From NCBI GenBank assembly GCA_947501275.1, contig CANMVD010000001.1:1674001-1738000 (forward strand): a stretch of DNA of 64,000 nt. The letters are read 5' to 3'. Source of the DNA: an uncultured Tateyamaria sp. (GTDB taxonomy: Bacteria > Pseudomonadota > Alphaproteobacteria > Rhodobacterales > Rhodobacteraceae). This document shows, one piece after another, positions 55,160 through 64,000 of the stretch; within the stretch, counting starts at the first letter, position 1, and each line of letters opens with the position of its first letter. The notes beneath the pieces were generated by a model. It ran no database searches. It saw nothing but the letters and a program-made list of their open reading frames with translations, and was not told the DNA's origin. Made by a program: the position numbers and the translations under genes.

Positions 55160-55255
55160 CGGTCAGGTCCTGTGTCACAAGGGGTGTGACGCTGATTAGA
55201 GGCAGATCGGGGCAGCAGTGAGGCGCAAAAATGAAATCTGCCGAAGCGCGGGCAC

Positions 55256-55281
55256 AAAAAAGGGCGCTGTGGCCAGCGCCC
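55256..55281 (-). terminator. Intrinsic terminator of mdh
   Basis: GGGCGCTG (55262-55269) pairs with CAGCGCCC (55274-55281) around a four-base loop, and on the minus strand six T follow (55261-55256). It lies 30 bases after the mdh stop, so mdh is probably transcribed apart from sucC. Confidence 0.9.
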
Positions 55282-55311
55282 CTTTGAAACTTTTGCGATG
55301 TTTGGAAGGCT

Positions 55312-56292
<981 letters not shown>

Positions 56293-56449
56293 CTAGGGGT
56301 TTTGTTGGCGCGGTGCCTATCGCGACACGGGCGCTGGCGCAAGGGTGCTGCGTTGCAGCGACTATCCCGTCGGCGGCTGGCGGCACATTCAAATGCAGGC
56401 TAAGGGAAGGGGAACGCGCCATTTTCCAAGGAAAGGTCCCGATTTGGAG

Positions 56450-57196
56450 ATGTCACTGGCCTTTTTTGCGCTGGCGGGGTTGGCCACCGTCTTTGCCGGG
56501 ATTTCCAAGGGCGGTTTTGGGTCAGGAGCGTCTTTTGCGGCGGCGTCGATTCTGGCGCTGGTGCTCGAGCCGGGACTGGCGCTCGGTGTGATGTTGCCGC
56601 TTTTGATGCTGATCGACATGGTCACACTGCGGCCTTACTGGGGCAAATGGAACTGGCAGGTGTGCGTACTGATGATCCTCGGCGCTCTGCCGGGGGTAGG
56701 GTTGGGTGCATTGCTGTTCGTGCGAGCAGATGCGGATGTGATCCGGGTTCTGATTGGCGTGATTTCCATCGGTTTTGTGGTCTGGCAGATGGCACGCGCG
56801 CGTGGATGGCTGTCTATTGCGGACCGGGAAAAACCCGCTTGGGTGGGGGCGTTAGCGGGGATGGTGGCCGGGTTCACCAGCTTTGTCAGCCATGCCGGCG
56901 GACCGCCAGCTGCCGTGTATCTGTTATCGCTGCGCCTCAGCAAAACCGAATATCAGGCAAGCACCGTGTTGATCTTCTTCTTTGTAAACATCGCAAAATT
57001 TGTCCCTTACGCCTTTTTGGGGATGTTTACCCTGCAAACAGGAATTGCCAACCTTGCGTTGGCACCATTTGCGCTGCTTGGAGCGTGGATCGGGGTCAAG
57101 GCGCACCACATGGTGCCAGAACGTGTGTTCTTTGCTTTGACATATGTGATGTTGGTGGCAACGGGTGCCAAGCTGATCTGGGATGGTCTGACATGA
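56450..57196 (+). CDS. TauE/SafE-family sulfite/organosulfur exporter-like permease
   Basis: A 248-residue membrane protein with about eight hydrophobic segments. GGFGSGASFAAASILALVL and FTSFVSHAGGPPAAVYLL are the repeated family motifs. Family members export sulfite, sulfoacetate or related anions, and the substrate is not evident. The ATG at 56450 immediately follows GGAG; a TTG two codons earlier has a better spaced AAGGAAAGG and may be the true start. It overlaps the GNAT gene as ATGA. Confidence 0.8.
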   Translation: MSLAFFALAGLATVFAGISKGGFGSGASFAAASILALVLEPGLALGVMLPLLMLIDMVTLRPYWGKWNWQVCVLMILGALPGVGLGALLFVRADADVIRVLIGVISIGFVVWQMARARGWLSIADREKPAWVGALAGMVAGFTSFVSHAGGPPAAVYLLSLRLSKTEYQASTVLIFFFVNIAKFVPYAFLGMFTLQTGIANLALAPFALLGAWIGVKAHHMVPERVFFALTYVMLVATGAKLIWDGLT

Positions 57197-57633
57197 CGAC
57201 CCGCCCCTTGAATGTCGCCGATACGGCGGCCGCTTTTTCGCTCTATCGAGACCTTGTGGGCGACGCCGATTTGGCGGGCCCCGAGCAGTTCGCCGTCCTG
57301 TTGGCGCATCCGGGGACGACGGTGTGGAGTGTGTGGGACGGGGCGCATATCCGCGCCATGGCGACGTTACATATCTTGCCCAATGTCACCCAAGGCGGGC
57401 GGTCTTATGCGTTGATCGAAAATGTGGTCAGCCACAGCAAACATCGCGGTGCAGGGTATGGACGGCAAGCCATGGAGGCGGCGATAGAGTCTGCCTGGGC
57501 TGCTGGTTGTTACAAGATCATGTTGTTGACGGGGCGTACCGCCAAGGCACGCGGTTTTTACGAGCGCCTCGGATTCTCGGCGGATGAGAAATGGGGGATG
57601 AGCCTGCGTCGCGCCCCGCTACGCCAGGTCTGA
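57193..57633 (+). CDS. GNAT-family N-acetyltransferase
   Basis: A 146-residue acetyltransferase. The acetyl-CoA loop is HRGAGYGRQAMEAAIESAW, and the C-terminal ARGFYERLGF motif is intact. The acceptor is unknown. It begins overlapping the TauE/SafE-like gene by four bases, so the two are co-transcribed. Confidence 0.88.
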   Translation: MTTRPLNVADTAAAFSLYRDLVGDADLAGPEQFAVLLAHPGTTVWSVWDGAHIRAMATLHILPNVTQGGRSYALIENVVSHSKHRGAGYGRQAMEAAIESAWAAGCYKIMLLTGRTAKARGFYERLGFSADEKWGMSLRRAPLRQV

Positions 57634-57766
57634 TCGGTCGGAATGTCAGGTGATCCCGGAACTGGGTCGCGCATTGCTCAACCCATCAGTTTCGACAGTC
57701 AGAGTGTGAAACAAGGCTGCGCCGCGCGCGTCAGGCGCACCTTTCGGAGCGCCTGCATGTTTTGTC

Positions 57767-58102
57767 TCAGGCGTCATTGCCTTTGGCGGGCAACGCCTCG
57801 GCCAGTTCTTCAAATGCTTGCCCGGATGCCACCAGACATGTCATCCCGTTGGGGGTTGTCACCGTAATGGTCCATGTGCCGGACTCGTCAGAGGCGAACA
57901 CCTCAATCACCGCATTGTTTGCGCCAAGGCCCATCGACTGGCGGGTTTCGCCATAGCCATCGGCCAATCGGTTCACCACAATCTCGCGTGGTCCGCAGTT
58001 GCGGGTCTGTTGCGCAATCGCAGCCCCCGCCGTCACCATATTCAGCGCAGCGGCCGCGGCCAGAGCGCCCATCGTCATCATCGTTTTAATCCGTGTCATC
58101 AC
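57767..58102 (-). CDS. Small secreted hypothetical protein
   Basis: A 111-residue protein with a signal peptide (cleavage near AIA-QQ). The mature part starts NCGPREIVVNRLADGYGETRQ, with GTWTITVTTPNGMTCLVASG, which gives two cysteines likely to form a disulfide. Similar small proteins are common in alphaproteobacteria but their role is unknown. It lies convergent with the GNAT gene. The ATG one codon downstream is equally possible. Confidence 0.7.
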   Translation of the reverse strand: MMTRIKTMMTMGALAAAAALNMVTAGAAIAQQTRNCGPREIVVNRLADGYGETRQSMGLGANNAVIEVFASDESGTWTITVTTPNGMTCLVASGQAFEELAEALPAKGNDA

Positions 58103-58467
58103 GTTCAGCCTTTCCCAGCAAAAGACATCACCTCAGGTCATCTGGCCCATCCGGGGGTGTCCCGGCGATGACCGGGCGGCCCCGGTTCACTCAATACCCC
58201 AACCTCTCATCCGCAAAGTGTTCGGCGGCCCTGCCGAAACGGCCCTCCCGGAGAGATCGGAATGCATGCAGCCTGCGCTTCAGGGTTGAAATAAAGGTTA
58301 ACGCCGCGCGCGGTGTTCCATGCAATTTGAACGATCCGGCGGAGAAAAACGGTGCGTGCCTAATGAGCAGTCAAAAAATTGCTGCAATGCGGCACGATTG
58401 CGCTTGAACTATCTGCAAATAAATGGCCCATTCCGCGCAACTTTATAACTTCAGGATAGGTGTCTTC
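58103..58467. other. Control region before the malyl-CoA thioesterase gene
   Basis: A 365-bp divergent gap. An 11-bp dyad ATTGC-T-GCAAT lies at 58378-58388, about 80 bp before the mcl2 start, with TGCAAAT nearby at 58415-58421. Such TTGC/GCAA elements recall sites of acetate/propionate regulators (RamB/PccR type), but the match is weak. No gene is supported. Confidence 0.4.
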
Positions 58468-59322
58468 ATGTCTACCGCCCGCCCGCTCCGTTCCGTTCTT
58501 TACATACCCGGTTCAAAACCGCGCGCGTTGGACAAGGCCCGCAGCCTGCCGGTGGATGCGATCATCTTTGACCTCGAAGATGCCGTTTCGGTGGACGAAA
58601 AAGCGGCGGCACGCAAAACATTGGCCGAGGCCTTGGCAGCAGGTGGGTACGGTCAGCGCATGAAAATTGTCCGCATCAATGGGCTTGATACAGAATGGGG
58701 CGCTGATGACGCAAAGGCCGCCGCCGAGATGGGCGCGGATGCCATCCTGTTGCCCAAGGTGGATAGCCCGGCCCATCTGGACGCGCTGGCCGAACGCACC
58801 GGTGACACGCCGCTTTGGGCGATGATGGAGACACCACTGGGCGTGCTGAACGCCGCCGCCATTGCCGCGCACCCGAAACTCGAAGGGATGGTCATGGGGA
58901 CAAATGACCTTGCCAAGGAATTGCAGTCACGCGGCCGCCCTGACCGGATGCCGATGCTGACCAGTCTCGGATTGTGCCTGTTGGCGGCCAAGGCACATGG
59001 CTGCGCGATCATTGATGGTGTCTATAATGCATTCAAGGATGAGGCGGGCCTGACCATTGAAGCAGAACAGGGGCGCGACATGGGATTTGACGGCAAGACC
59101 TTGATCCATCCGGCACAGGTTGACATCGCAAACGCGGCATTTTCTCCGTCCGAAGCGGATGTTGAACTTGCGCGGCGCCAGATCGCGGCATTTGAAGAGA
59201 CAGAGGCCAAGGGACAAGGCGTTGCTGTCGTGGATGGACGGATCGTGGAAAATCTGCACATCGTGACGGCACGTGAAACCTTGGCCAAGGCCGAGGCGAT
59301 AAACGCCATGTCGGGGAGTTGA
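58468..59322 (+). CDS. mcl2: (3S)-malyl-CoA thioesterase / CoA ester lyase (Mcl2-like)
   Basis: A 284-residue HpcH/HpaI-CitE family protein. RSVLYIPGSKPRALDKA, FDLEDAV (magnesium site), MMETPLGVLNA, and GKTLIHPAQVDIANAAF are present. In Rhodobacter sphaeroides Mcl2 hydrolyses (3S)-malyl-CoA and lies next to mch, as here, so this assignment is favoured over citrate lyase beta subunit. The ATG at 58468 has AGGATAGG upstream. It would feed malate from the ethylmalonyl-CoA pathway into the TCA genes around it. Confidence 0.82.
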   Translation: MSTARPLRSVLYIPGSKPRALDKARSLPVDAIIFDLEDAVSVDEKAAARKTLAEALAAGGYGQRMKIVRINGLDTEWGADDAKAAAEMGADAILLPKVDSPAHLDALAERTGDTPLWAMMETPLGVLNAAAIAAHPKLEGMVMGTNDLAKELQSRGRPDRMPMLTSLGLCLLAAKAHGCAIIDGVYNAFKDEAGLTIEAEQGRDMGFDGKTLIHPAQVDIANAAFSPSEADVELARRQIAAFEETEAKGQGVAVVDGRIVENLHIVTARETLAKAEAINAMSGS

Positions 59323-59325
59323 ACG

Positions 59326-59880
59326 ATGTATTGGATTGTCCTGATATCAGGAGTCGCCCTATGGTGGGCGGCGCACTTGTTCAAACGGGTTGCCCCCGCA
59401 CGGAGGGCGGCCATGGGAGATCCGGGCAAAGGGATCATCGCTGCTGTGCTGGGTGTATCCATTGTGCTGATGATCATCGGTTACCGAGGCACCGCGTTTT
59501 TGCCAGTTTGGCAACCGCCGGGTTTCCTCTTGCACGTCAATAATCTGGCGATGCTGATTGCAATCTTCATGCTCAGCCCAGCCCCAAAACGGGGCAAGAT
59601 CCTGAGCGGAATGCGCCATCCAATGCTCACGGGCTTTGGGATCTGGGCCGCAGCGCATCTGGCGGTGAACGGCGATCTGGCGTCGGTCATCCTGTTCGGC
59701 GGCTTGCTGGTCTGGGCGATTGTGACACCGCGGCTGATCAACGCGGCTGAACCAAACTGGGCTCGCCCGCCTTCGGGCAGTTTTGCCAAGGACGCTATGT
59801 TCCTCGTCGGATCGGTTGTGTTGCTCGGCATCCTTGGCGCTATTCACAACTGGCTCGGCGTCTGGCCATTCCCGGGATAA
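59326..59880 (+). CDS. NnrU-family membrane protein
   Basis: A 184-residue protein with five to six membrane segments, for example WIVLISGVALWWAAHLFKR, GIIAAVLGVSIVLMIIGYRG and FLVGSVVLLGILGAIHNWL. MRHPMLTGFGIWAAAHLAVNG is the characteristic NnrU stretch. NnrU is associated with nitric oxide or carotenoid-isomerase-like functions elsewhere, but its task here is unknown. It starts three bases after mcl2. Confidence 0.8.
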   Translation: MYWIVLISGVALWWAAHLFKRVAPARRAAMGDPGKGIIAAVLGVSIVLMIIGYRGTAFLPVWQPPGFLLHVNNLAMLIAIFMLSPAPKRGKILSGMRHPMLTGFGIWAAAHLAVNGDLASVILFGGLLVWAIVTPRLINAAEPNWARPPSGSFAKDAMFLVGSVVLLGILGAIHNWLGVWPFPG

Positions 59881-59884
59881 TCGC

Positions 59885-60088
59885 ATGAAACTTTATCGTT
59901 TTCTGTCCGCAGAGGACACATCTGCCTTTTGTCACAAGGTGACGGAAGCGCTGAACAAGGGGTGGGTTCTGCATGGCAGCCCAACCCAGACATGGGATCA
60001 CGCAGCGGGCGTCATGCGCTGTGGTCAGGCTGTCATCAAGGACGCGCCCGGCGACTACCATGCCGATATCAAGCTGGGAGAACAATAG
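59885..60088 (+). CDS. DUF1737 small protein
   Basis: A 67-residue protein, MKLYRFLSAEDTSAFCHKV with the family pattern LNKGWVLHGSPTQTWD and MRCGQAVIKDAPGDY. DUF1737 proteins have no known function. It ends directly before the mch ATG (TAGATG), so translation is tightly linked. A similar order, mcl2-nnrU-DUF1737-mch, is known from Rhodobacter sphaeroides. Confidence 0.8.
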   Translation: MKLYRFLSAEDTSAFCHKVTEALNKGWVLHGSPTQTWDHAAGVMRCGQAVIKDAPGDYHADIKLGEQ

Positions 60089-61120
60089 ATGCCCAAAACG
60101 AATGCGGGCCGGTTCTTTGAAGACTATCGGCTGGGTGATGTGATTGACCATGCTGTGCCGCGCACGGTGGGCGCAGGGGAGCGTGCACTATATCATGCGC
60201 TCTATCCGGCACGTCATGCGCTGTATTCGTCGGATACCTTTGCGCAGTCTTGCGGACTTGCCGCGTCTCCTTTGGATGACATGATCGCCTTTCACACGGT
60301 GTTTGGCAAAACCGTGCCTGACATCTCGCTGAATGCGGTGGCCAATCTGGGCTATGCTGAAGGGCGTTGGCTGGCGCCTGTCTGGCACGGGGACTCGTTG
60401 CGCGCACGCTCCGAGGTGATCGGTCTGAAGCAGAATTCCAACGGCAAGACGGGGGTCGTCTGGGTGCGTAGCACCGGTTTGAACCAGCATGATGCGCCTG
60501 TGCTGGATTATGTTCGCTGGGTCATGGTTCGCAAAGGTGATGTTGACGCTTCAGCCCCGGAGACCGTGCTGCCGAAGCTGGCTTCTGTCGTGGCGCCCGA
60601 CGAACTGGTTGTGCCAGAAGGGCTGTCCTTTGAGAACTACAATTTTGCCCAGGCAGGTGAGCGCCACCGATGGGGTGATTACGAGATTGGCGAGCAGATT
60701 GACCATGTGGACGGCGTCACAGTCGAGGAGGCCGAGCACATGATGGCCACACGCCTCTGGCAGAACACGGCCAAGGTGCATTTTGATACATCTGCCCGCC
60801 CGGACGGAAATCGCCTGATCTATGGCGGGCATGTCATATCGATGGCGCGGGCGCTGTCTTTCAATGGGCTGGCCAACGCGCAGTTGGTTGTAGGCCTCAA
60901 CAGCGGTGCGCATGCCAATCCCTGTTTGTCGGGTGAAACGATCCGGGCGTGGTCCGAAGTACTGGACAAGGCAGAGACTGGTGCGCCGGGCGTGGGTGCG
61001 TTGCGGCTGCGGTTGGTGGCGACCAAGGGTGGTGCGCCTTTTGCCCTGCGGGCCGAGGACGGGAAGTACCTGCCTGACGTGTTGTTGGATCTGGATTATT
61101 GGGTGCTTTGCCCGCTTTAG
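60089..61120 (+). CDS. mch: Mesaconyl-CoA hydratase
   Basis: A 343-residue double hot-dog (MaoC-type) protein, the length of Rhodobacter Mch. FFEDYRLGDVIDHAVPRTV begins the first hot-dog and DYEIGEQIDHVDGVTVEEAE the second, and YGGHVISMARALSFNGLAN is a MaoC-like substrate segment. The enzyme hydrates mesaconyl-C1-CoA to beta-methylmalyl-CoA in the ethylmalonyl-CoA pathway. Its position between mcl2 and sdhC supports the call. Confidence 0.88.
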   Translation: MPKTNAGRFFEDYRLGDVIDHAVPRTVGAGERALYHALYPARHALYSSDTFAQSCGLAASPLDDMIAFHTVFGKTVPDISLNAVANLGYAEGRWLAPVWHGDSLRARSEVIGLKQNSNGKTGVVWVRSTGLNQHDAPVLDYVRWVMVRKGDVDASAPETVLPKLASVVAPDELVVPEGLSFENYNFAQAGERHRWGDYEIGEQIDHVDGVTVEEAEHMMATRLWQNTAKVHFDTSARPDGNRLIYGGHVISMARALSFNGLANAQLVVGLNSGAHANPCLSGETIRAWSEVLDKAETGAPGVGALRLRLVATKGGAPFALRAEDGKYLPDVLLDLDYWVLCPL

Positions 61121-61377
61121 GTTGAGAGTGATGCGGTTCGCTGGGTGACGCGCATTGTCCGCTTGCGCGGCAATGACGACCCACCCACCGTCCCTTTGCG
61201 GCAGCGGTGTGGCAACTGTGTTGCTGATGTGGCATTTGTAGCCGTTCTGCCATGAAAACCGCTACATGTGGTGCACGACAACCACAGTCGCGCGCTAAGG
61301 TTGCATGCTTTCAGATGCCGCACTTTGGCCGGTCTGTGGCTTGGCGTATGATCACAAAAAAATGAGCAGCGCGTAAA

Positions 61378-61653
61378 ATGGCACAAGAAAAGTCTCCGAA
61401 ATCCTATGGCACCGCCGTGGCGTTGTGCGGTGTGTTTGGCACACTGGGCATTCACCACTTCTATCTTGGCGACTGGGCCCACGGTTTGGCCGACATCGCC
61501 CTTTTGGTACTGACCATTGCGTTCTTTGCCCAAGGCTTTGTGCTTTTGGCGATTGTGACGCTGTTGATCGATGTCGGGCACACAATCTTCGTGTTCTACA
61601 TGCTGATCATTGAGAAATGGCGTGACGGAGAAGGTCGGCCCGTCACCCTATAA
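61378..61653 (+). CDS. TM2-domain membrane protein
   Basis: A 91-residue protein with two membrane segments. The first part contains the TM2 motif FGTLGIHHFYLGDWAHG, and the second is FVLLAIVTLLIDVGHTIFVF. TM2 proteins have no established bacterial function. A second, distinct TM2 gene follows 56 bases downstream. Confidence 0.75.
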   Translation: MAQEKSPKSYGTAVALCGVFGTLGIHHFYLGDWAHGLADIALLVLTIAFFAQGFVLLAIVTLLIDVGHTIFVFYMLIIEKWRDGEGRPVTL

Positions 61654-61709
61654 AGACCCCCCAACCACACATGTTTCCCGACCCTGTGTAAGTAAGAAAG
61701 AGATCCCCC

Positions 61710-61943
61710 ATGACAGACATGAACTCTGCAGGCGCCGTCAGCCAAAAGAAATTTGTCCCAGCCGTTTTGCTGTGCTTCTTCCTTGGCTCTTTCGGCATTC
61801 ACCGCTTTTACCTTGGCAAGGTCGGCACTGGCATCCTGATGCTGCTGACTCTGGGTGGCCTGGGCATCTGGACATTGATCGATTTTGTCCGCCTTGTCGT
61901 TGGCTCGCTTGGTGACAAGGACGGCCTGCCGTTGGCACGCTGA
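61710..61943 (+). CDS. TM2-domain membrane protein
   Basis: A 77-residue two-span protein with the TM2 motif FFLGSFGIHRFYLGKVGTG, then GILMLLTLGGLGIWTLIDFV, ending GSLGDKDGLPLAR. It is a closer match to the TM2 consensus than its neighbour at 61378. Function unknown. Confidence 0.8.
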   Translation: MTDMNSAGAVSQKKFVPAVLLCFFLGSFGIHRFYLGKVGTGILMLLTLGGLGIWTLIDFVRLVVGSLGDKDGLPLAR

Positions 61944-62026
61944 TCTGGGCGGCCTCGGCGCAGACCGGGGCTGCTTGATCAATTTGTGAAGTGCGTTGCC
62001 CGTGCATGCGGGCTACGCTGCCACCC

Positions 62027-62686
62027 ATGCGGTGGCTTTTTTTATGTCTGATGCTGTGCGCTCGGCCCGGGCTGGCCTGCGAATTGGCGCTTATGCTGGC
62101 TGTGGACGTGTCTGGCTCTGTGGACAAGCACGAGTTCCGTATTCAGATGGATGGATTGGCGGCAGGGCTACGCGACGGGATCGTTGCAGACGCGCTGGTG
62201 TCACAACAGGCCGAGGTCGCGATGGTGCAGTGGACGGGTGCATCGCGCCAACGCCAGACGGTGCCATGGACGCCGATCCGAACCTACGGCGATGTGCTGG
62301 CGCTTGCCGACACCATCCAGAACGATCCCCGCATCTGGCACAATTACTCGACTGCCATTGGCGAAGCCTTGGCCGTGTCGCGTGCAGCCTTTGCCAGCCA
62401 AGGCCACTGCACACGGCACGTCATTGACGTGTCCGGTGACGGAATATCAAACGAAGGGGTCGAGCCTGCCTTGCAACGCGCGGCCCTGAACCGCGAAAAT
62501 ATCACCGTCAACGCCTTGGCGATCGAAACCGACAAAACCGATCTGACCGCCTATTTCTTCGAGAATCTGATCACAGGTCCGGGTGCCTTTGTTGTCACCG
62601 CGGACGGGTTTGAGGACTATCCCGAACAGATCCGCCGCAAGCTGCAACGCGAGACGACGAAACAGGCAGTGTGGATGCTGGAATAG
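62027..62686 (+). CDS. DUF1194 von Willebrand A-like secreted protein
   Basis: A 219-residue protein with a signal peptide (MRWLFLCLMLCARPGLACEL) and a vWA-like domain carrying the MIDAS sequence AVDVSGSVDKHEF. The domain continues with WHNYSTAIGEALAVSRAAF, VIDVSGDGISNEGV and NALAIETDKTDLTAYFFENL, typical of DUF1194. The role is unknown, perhaps metal-dependent protein binding in the periplasm. The start at MRWL is chosen because it begins the signal peptide; no clear Shine-Dalgarno is seen. Confidence 0.82.
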   Translation: MRWLFLCLMLCARPGLACELALMLAVDVSGSVDKHEFRIQMDGLAAGLRDGIVADALVSQQAEVAMVQWTGASRQRQTVPWTPIRTYGDVLALADTIQNDPRIWHNYSTAIGEALAVSRAAFASQGHCTRHVIDVSGDGISNEGVEPALQRAALNRENITVNALAIETDKTDLTAYFFENLITGPGAFVVTADGFEDYPEQIRRKLQRETTKQAVWMLE

Positions 62687-62691
62687 GCGGC

Positions 62692-62724
62692 TTGTGATCA
62701 CGAGAATTTAGCCTGTGATCACAA
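62692..62724. promoter_or_regulatory. Paired GTGATCAC operator upstream of sdhC
   Basis: GTGATCAC at 62694-62701 (within TTGTGATCACG) and at 62715-62722 (within TGTGATCACAAA) have centres 21 bp apart. The nearer centre is 119.5 bp from the sdhC ATG, the same spacing and distance as the pair upstream of sucC. A partial match, TTTGTGATG, lies at about 62765. A shared TCA-cycle regulator is likely. Confidence 0.75.
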
Positions 62725-62837
62725 ATCCGCCCAAATTGCTCCAATGCGCCAAAAGACCGCGCTATTTGTGATGTGGCAAGGCGTGACTCGCGCGCGAAAA
62801 ACAGTAACAAGACAACAGGGAACAAAAAGGACGCACT

Positions 62838-63221
62838 ATGGCCGACGTCAATCGGGGCAACCGCCCGCTATCGCCGCATCTTTCGATCTACCGACCGCAA
62901 CTGACGTCGGTGACGTCGATCCTGACGCGGATCACGGGCAATGCGCTGCTGTTTTCGTCGCTGCTCGTGGTCTGGTGGCTGCTGGCCGCCGCTACATCCG
63001 AGGCGTATTTCGCCGTCGTTGACGGCATCCTGACATCGTTCATTGGGGATCTTGTCATGACGCTGTCTCTCTTGGGGCTGTGGTATCACACGCTGGCAGG
63101 GGTACGTCACCTGATCTGGGACAATGGCATTGGGCTTGACCTTGAAACAGCGGAAAAGCTGGGCTGGGGCGCGATTGGCGGCTCCGTACTGCTGACTTTC
63201 CTGACCGTCATCGCGATATAA
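62838..63221 (+). CDS. sdhC: Succinate dehydrogenase cytochrome b556 subunit
   Basis: A 127-residue three-span membrane anchor. RPLSPHLSIYRPQLTSVTSI is the SdhC signature with SPHLxIYRP, and the heme-ligand-type histidine lies in LAGVRHLIWD. AAAAAGGA precedes the ATG. Together with SdhD it binds heme b and ubiquinone. The promoter carries the paired GTGATCAC sites. Confidence 0.92.
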   Translation: MADVNRGNRPLSPHLSIYRPQLTSVTSILTRITGNALLFSSLLVVWWLLAAATSEAYFAVVDGILTSFIGDLVMTLSLLGLWYHTLAGVRHLIWDNGIGLDLETAEKLGWGAIGGSVLLTFLTVIAI

Positions 63222-63231
63222 GGAGCGGATC

Positions 63232-63603
63232 ATGCGTTACCTCACAGACCGCAAACGGGCCATCGGCATGGGCTCGGCCAAAACCGGAACAGCGCACTTC
63301 TGGGCAATGAAGGTTTCCAGCTTCGCGCTGTTGTTCCTGATCCCGCTGTTCGTTTTTACCTTCGGCCCGATGCTTGGTGAGCCGCACGCGGATGTCACCG
63401 CTTACTTTGCACGACCATTTCCAGCGATTGTTGCTGCGCTGACCATTGTGGTGACCTTCATGCACTTCAAGGACGGCGTGCAGGTGCTGATCGAAGACTA
63501 CGTACACGGAACCATGCAAAAGGTGCTCATCCTCGCGATGATCTGCCTCAGCTACGCTGCCGCCGCGACGGGCCTATTCGCCATCGCGCGCCTGGCGCTT
63601 TAA
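63232..63603 (+). CDS. sdhD: Succinate dehydrogenase membrane anchor subunit
   Basis: A 123-residue three-span protein. Typical segments are HFWAMKVSSFALLFLIPLF, IVAALTIVVTFMHFKDGVQV and LIEDYVHGTMQKVLILAMI, with the anchor histidine in MHFKDG and the quinone-site region DYVHG. It starts ten bases after sdhC and precedes sdhA. Confidence 0.9.
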   Translation: MRYLTDRKRAIGMGSAKTGTAHFWAMKVSSFALLFLIPLFVFTFGPMLGEPHADVTAYFARPFPAIVAALTIVVTFMHFKDGVQVLIEDYVHGTMQKVLILAMICLSYAAAATGLFAIARLAL

Positions 63604-63619
63604 CCGATAGGAGGCCGAA

Positions 63620-64000
63620 ATGGCTGCTTACGATTACGAGACGCACGAATATGACGTGGTGGTTGTCGGTGCTGGCGGCGCGGGTTTGCGCGCCACGCTT
63701 GGCATGGCCGAACAGGGCCTGCGCACAGCTTGTGTGACCAAAGTCTTCCCGACCCGTTCACATACTGTTGCAGCCCAAGGGGGCATCGCGGCCAGCCTCA
63801 GCAACATGGGCCCCGACAATTGGCAGTGGCACATGTATGACACTGTCAAAGGGTCAGACTGGCTGGGCGACACCGATGCGATGGAATACCTCGCGCGTGA
63901 AGCGCCCAAGGCGGTCTATGAGCTGGAACACTACGGCGTGCCCTTCTCCCGCACCGAAGAGGGCAAGATCTATCAGCGTCCCTTTGGCGGTCACACCACC
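63620..64000 (+). CDS. sdhA: Succinate dehydrogenase flavoprotein subunit (partial)
   Basis: The first 127 codons of SdhA, cut by the window end. The FAD-binding motif [20 protein letters not shown] and the covalent flavin segment [18 protein letters not shown] (histidine linked to FAD) are present. ATAGGAGG precedes the ATG. The remainder and sdhB must lie beyond 64000. Confidence 0.96.
   Translation, partial: MAAYDYETHEYDVVVVGAGGAGLRATLGMAEQGLRTACVTKVFPTRSHTVAAQGGIAASLSNMGPDNWQWHMYDTVKGSDWLGDTDAMEYLAREAPKAVYELEHYGVPFSRTEEGKIYQRPFGGHTT

Overview
The window looks like chromosomal DNA of a Roseobacter-group alphaproteobacterium (Rhodobacteraceae). The grounds are the moderately high GC, the gene contexts argH-lipoprotein-lysA, ftsE-ftsX-plsC and mcl2-nnrU-DUF1737-mch-sdhCDA, a Hint-domain protein of the type common in this family, and the mix of ethylmalonyl-CoA pathway and TCA genes. 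No rRNA, tRNA, CRISPR array, transposase or integrase gene was seen. Family assignments are from memory of the families, not from a search.

Region 1 (1-2016): the tail of an outer-membrane barrel protein, a frameshifted short-chain dehydrogenase pseudogene, and a NarL/FixJ-type response regulator. Region 2 (2332-18312, minus strand): a compact twelve-gene operon for an alginate-type acetylated polyuronate, in the order algD-alg8-alg44-algA-algG-algI-algJ-Sel1 lipoprotein-algX-algF-Sel1 protein-algL. Most junctions overlap or are a few bases apart. The polymerase, the PilZ co-polymerase, the GDP-sugar dehydrogenase and the acetylation genes keep their key motifs. Three enzymatic modules look degenerate: the isomerase half of AlgA, the DPHD site of AlgG and the NNH site of AlgL. 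No AlgE-like porin is present. A 477-bp control region with several dyads separates the operon from a divergent RTX beta-helix protein, followed by an LpxR-like lipid A deacylase and a Hint-domain protein (18790-22539).

Region 3 (22548-36859): malonate utilisation (matB, matA, divergent matR with a palindromic operator), a sterol-desaturase-family protein, small secreted proteins, a TlpA-like thioredoxin, then argH, a small LptM-like lipoprotein, DUF2834, an ATP-grasp protein, lysA and a TIGR02302 protein, with a convergent zinc-ribbon protein. Region 4 (37003-40459): ftsE-ftsX-plsC-flavoprotein with overlapping ends, then a fasciclin lipoprotein with a clear terminator.

Region 5 (40805-64000) is central metabolism. 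On the minus strand run mdh, an unknown membrane-anchored protein, sucC, sucD, sucA, sucB and lpdA. Between sucC and sucA the operon is interrupted by at least six small, mostly secreted or lipoprotein genes. An exact 60-bp copy of the last 20 codons of sucD (stop included) lies in the middle of this accessory stretch. On the plus strand run tauE/safE, a GNAT gene, mcl2, nnrU, DUF1737, mch, two TM2 proteins, a DUF1194 protein and sdhC-sdhD-sdhA (cut by the window edge). A pair of GTGATCAC palindromes with 21-bp centre spacing lies about 119 bp upstream of both the sucC and sdhC start codons, which suggests shared control of the TCA cycle. Together these genes cover 2-oxoglutarate to malate/oxaloacetate, the malyl-CoA and mesaconyl-CoA steps of acetyl-CoA assimilation, and malonate entry as malonyl-CoA.
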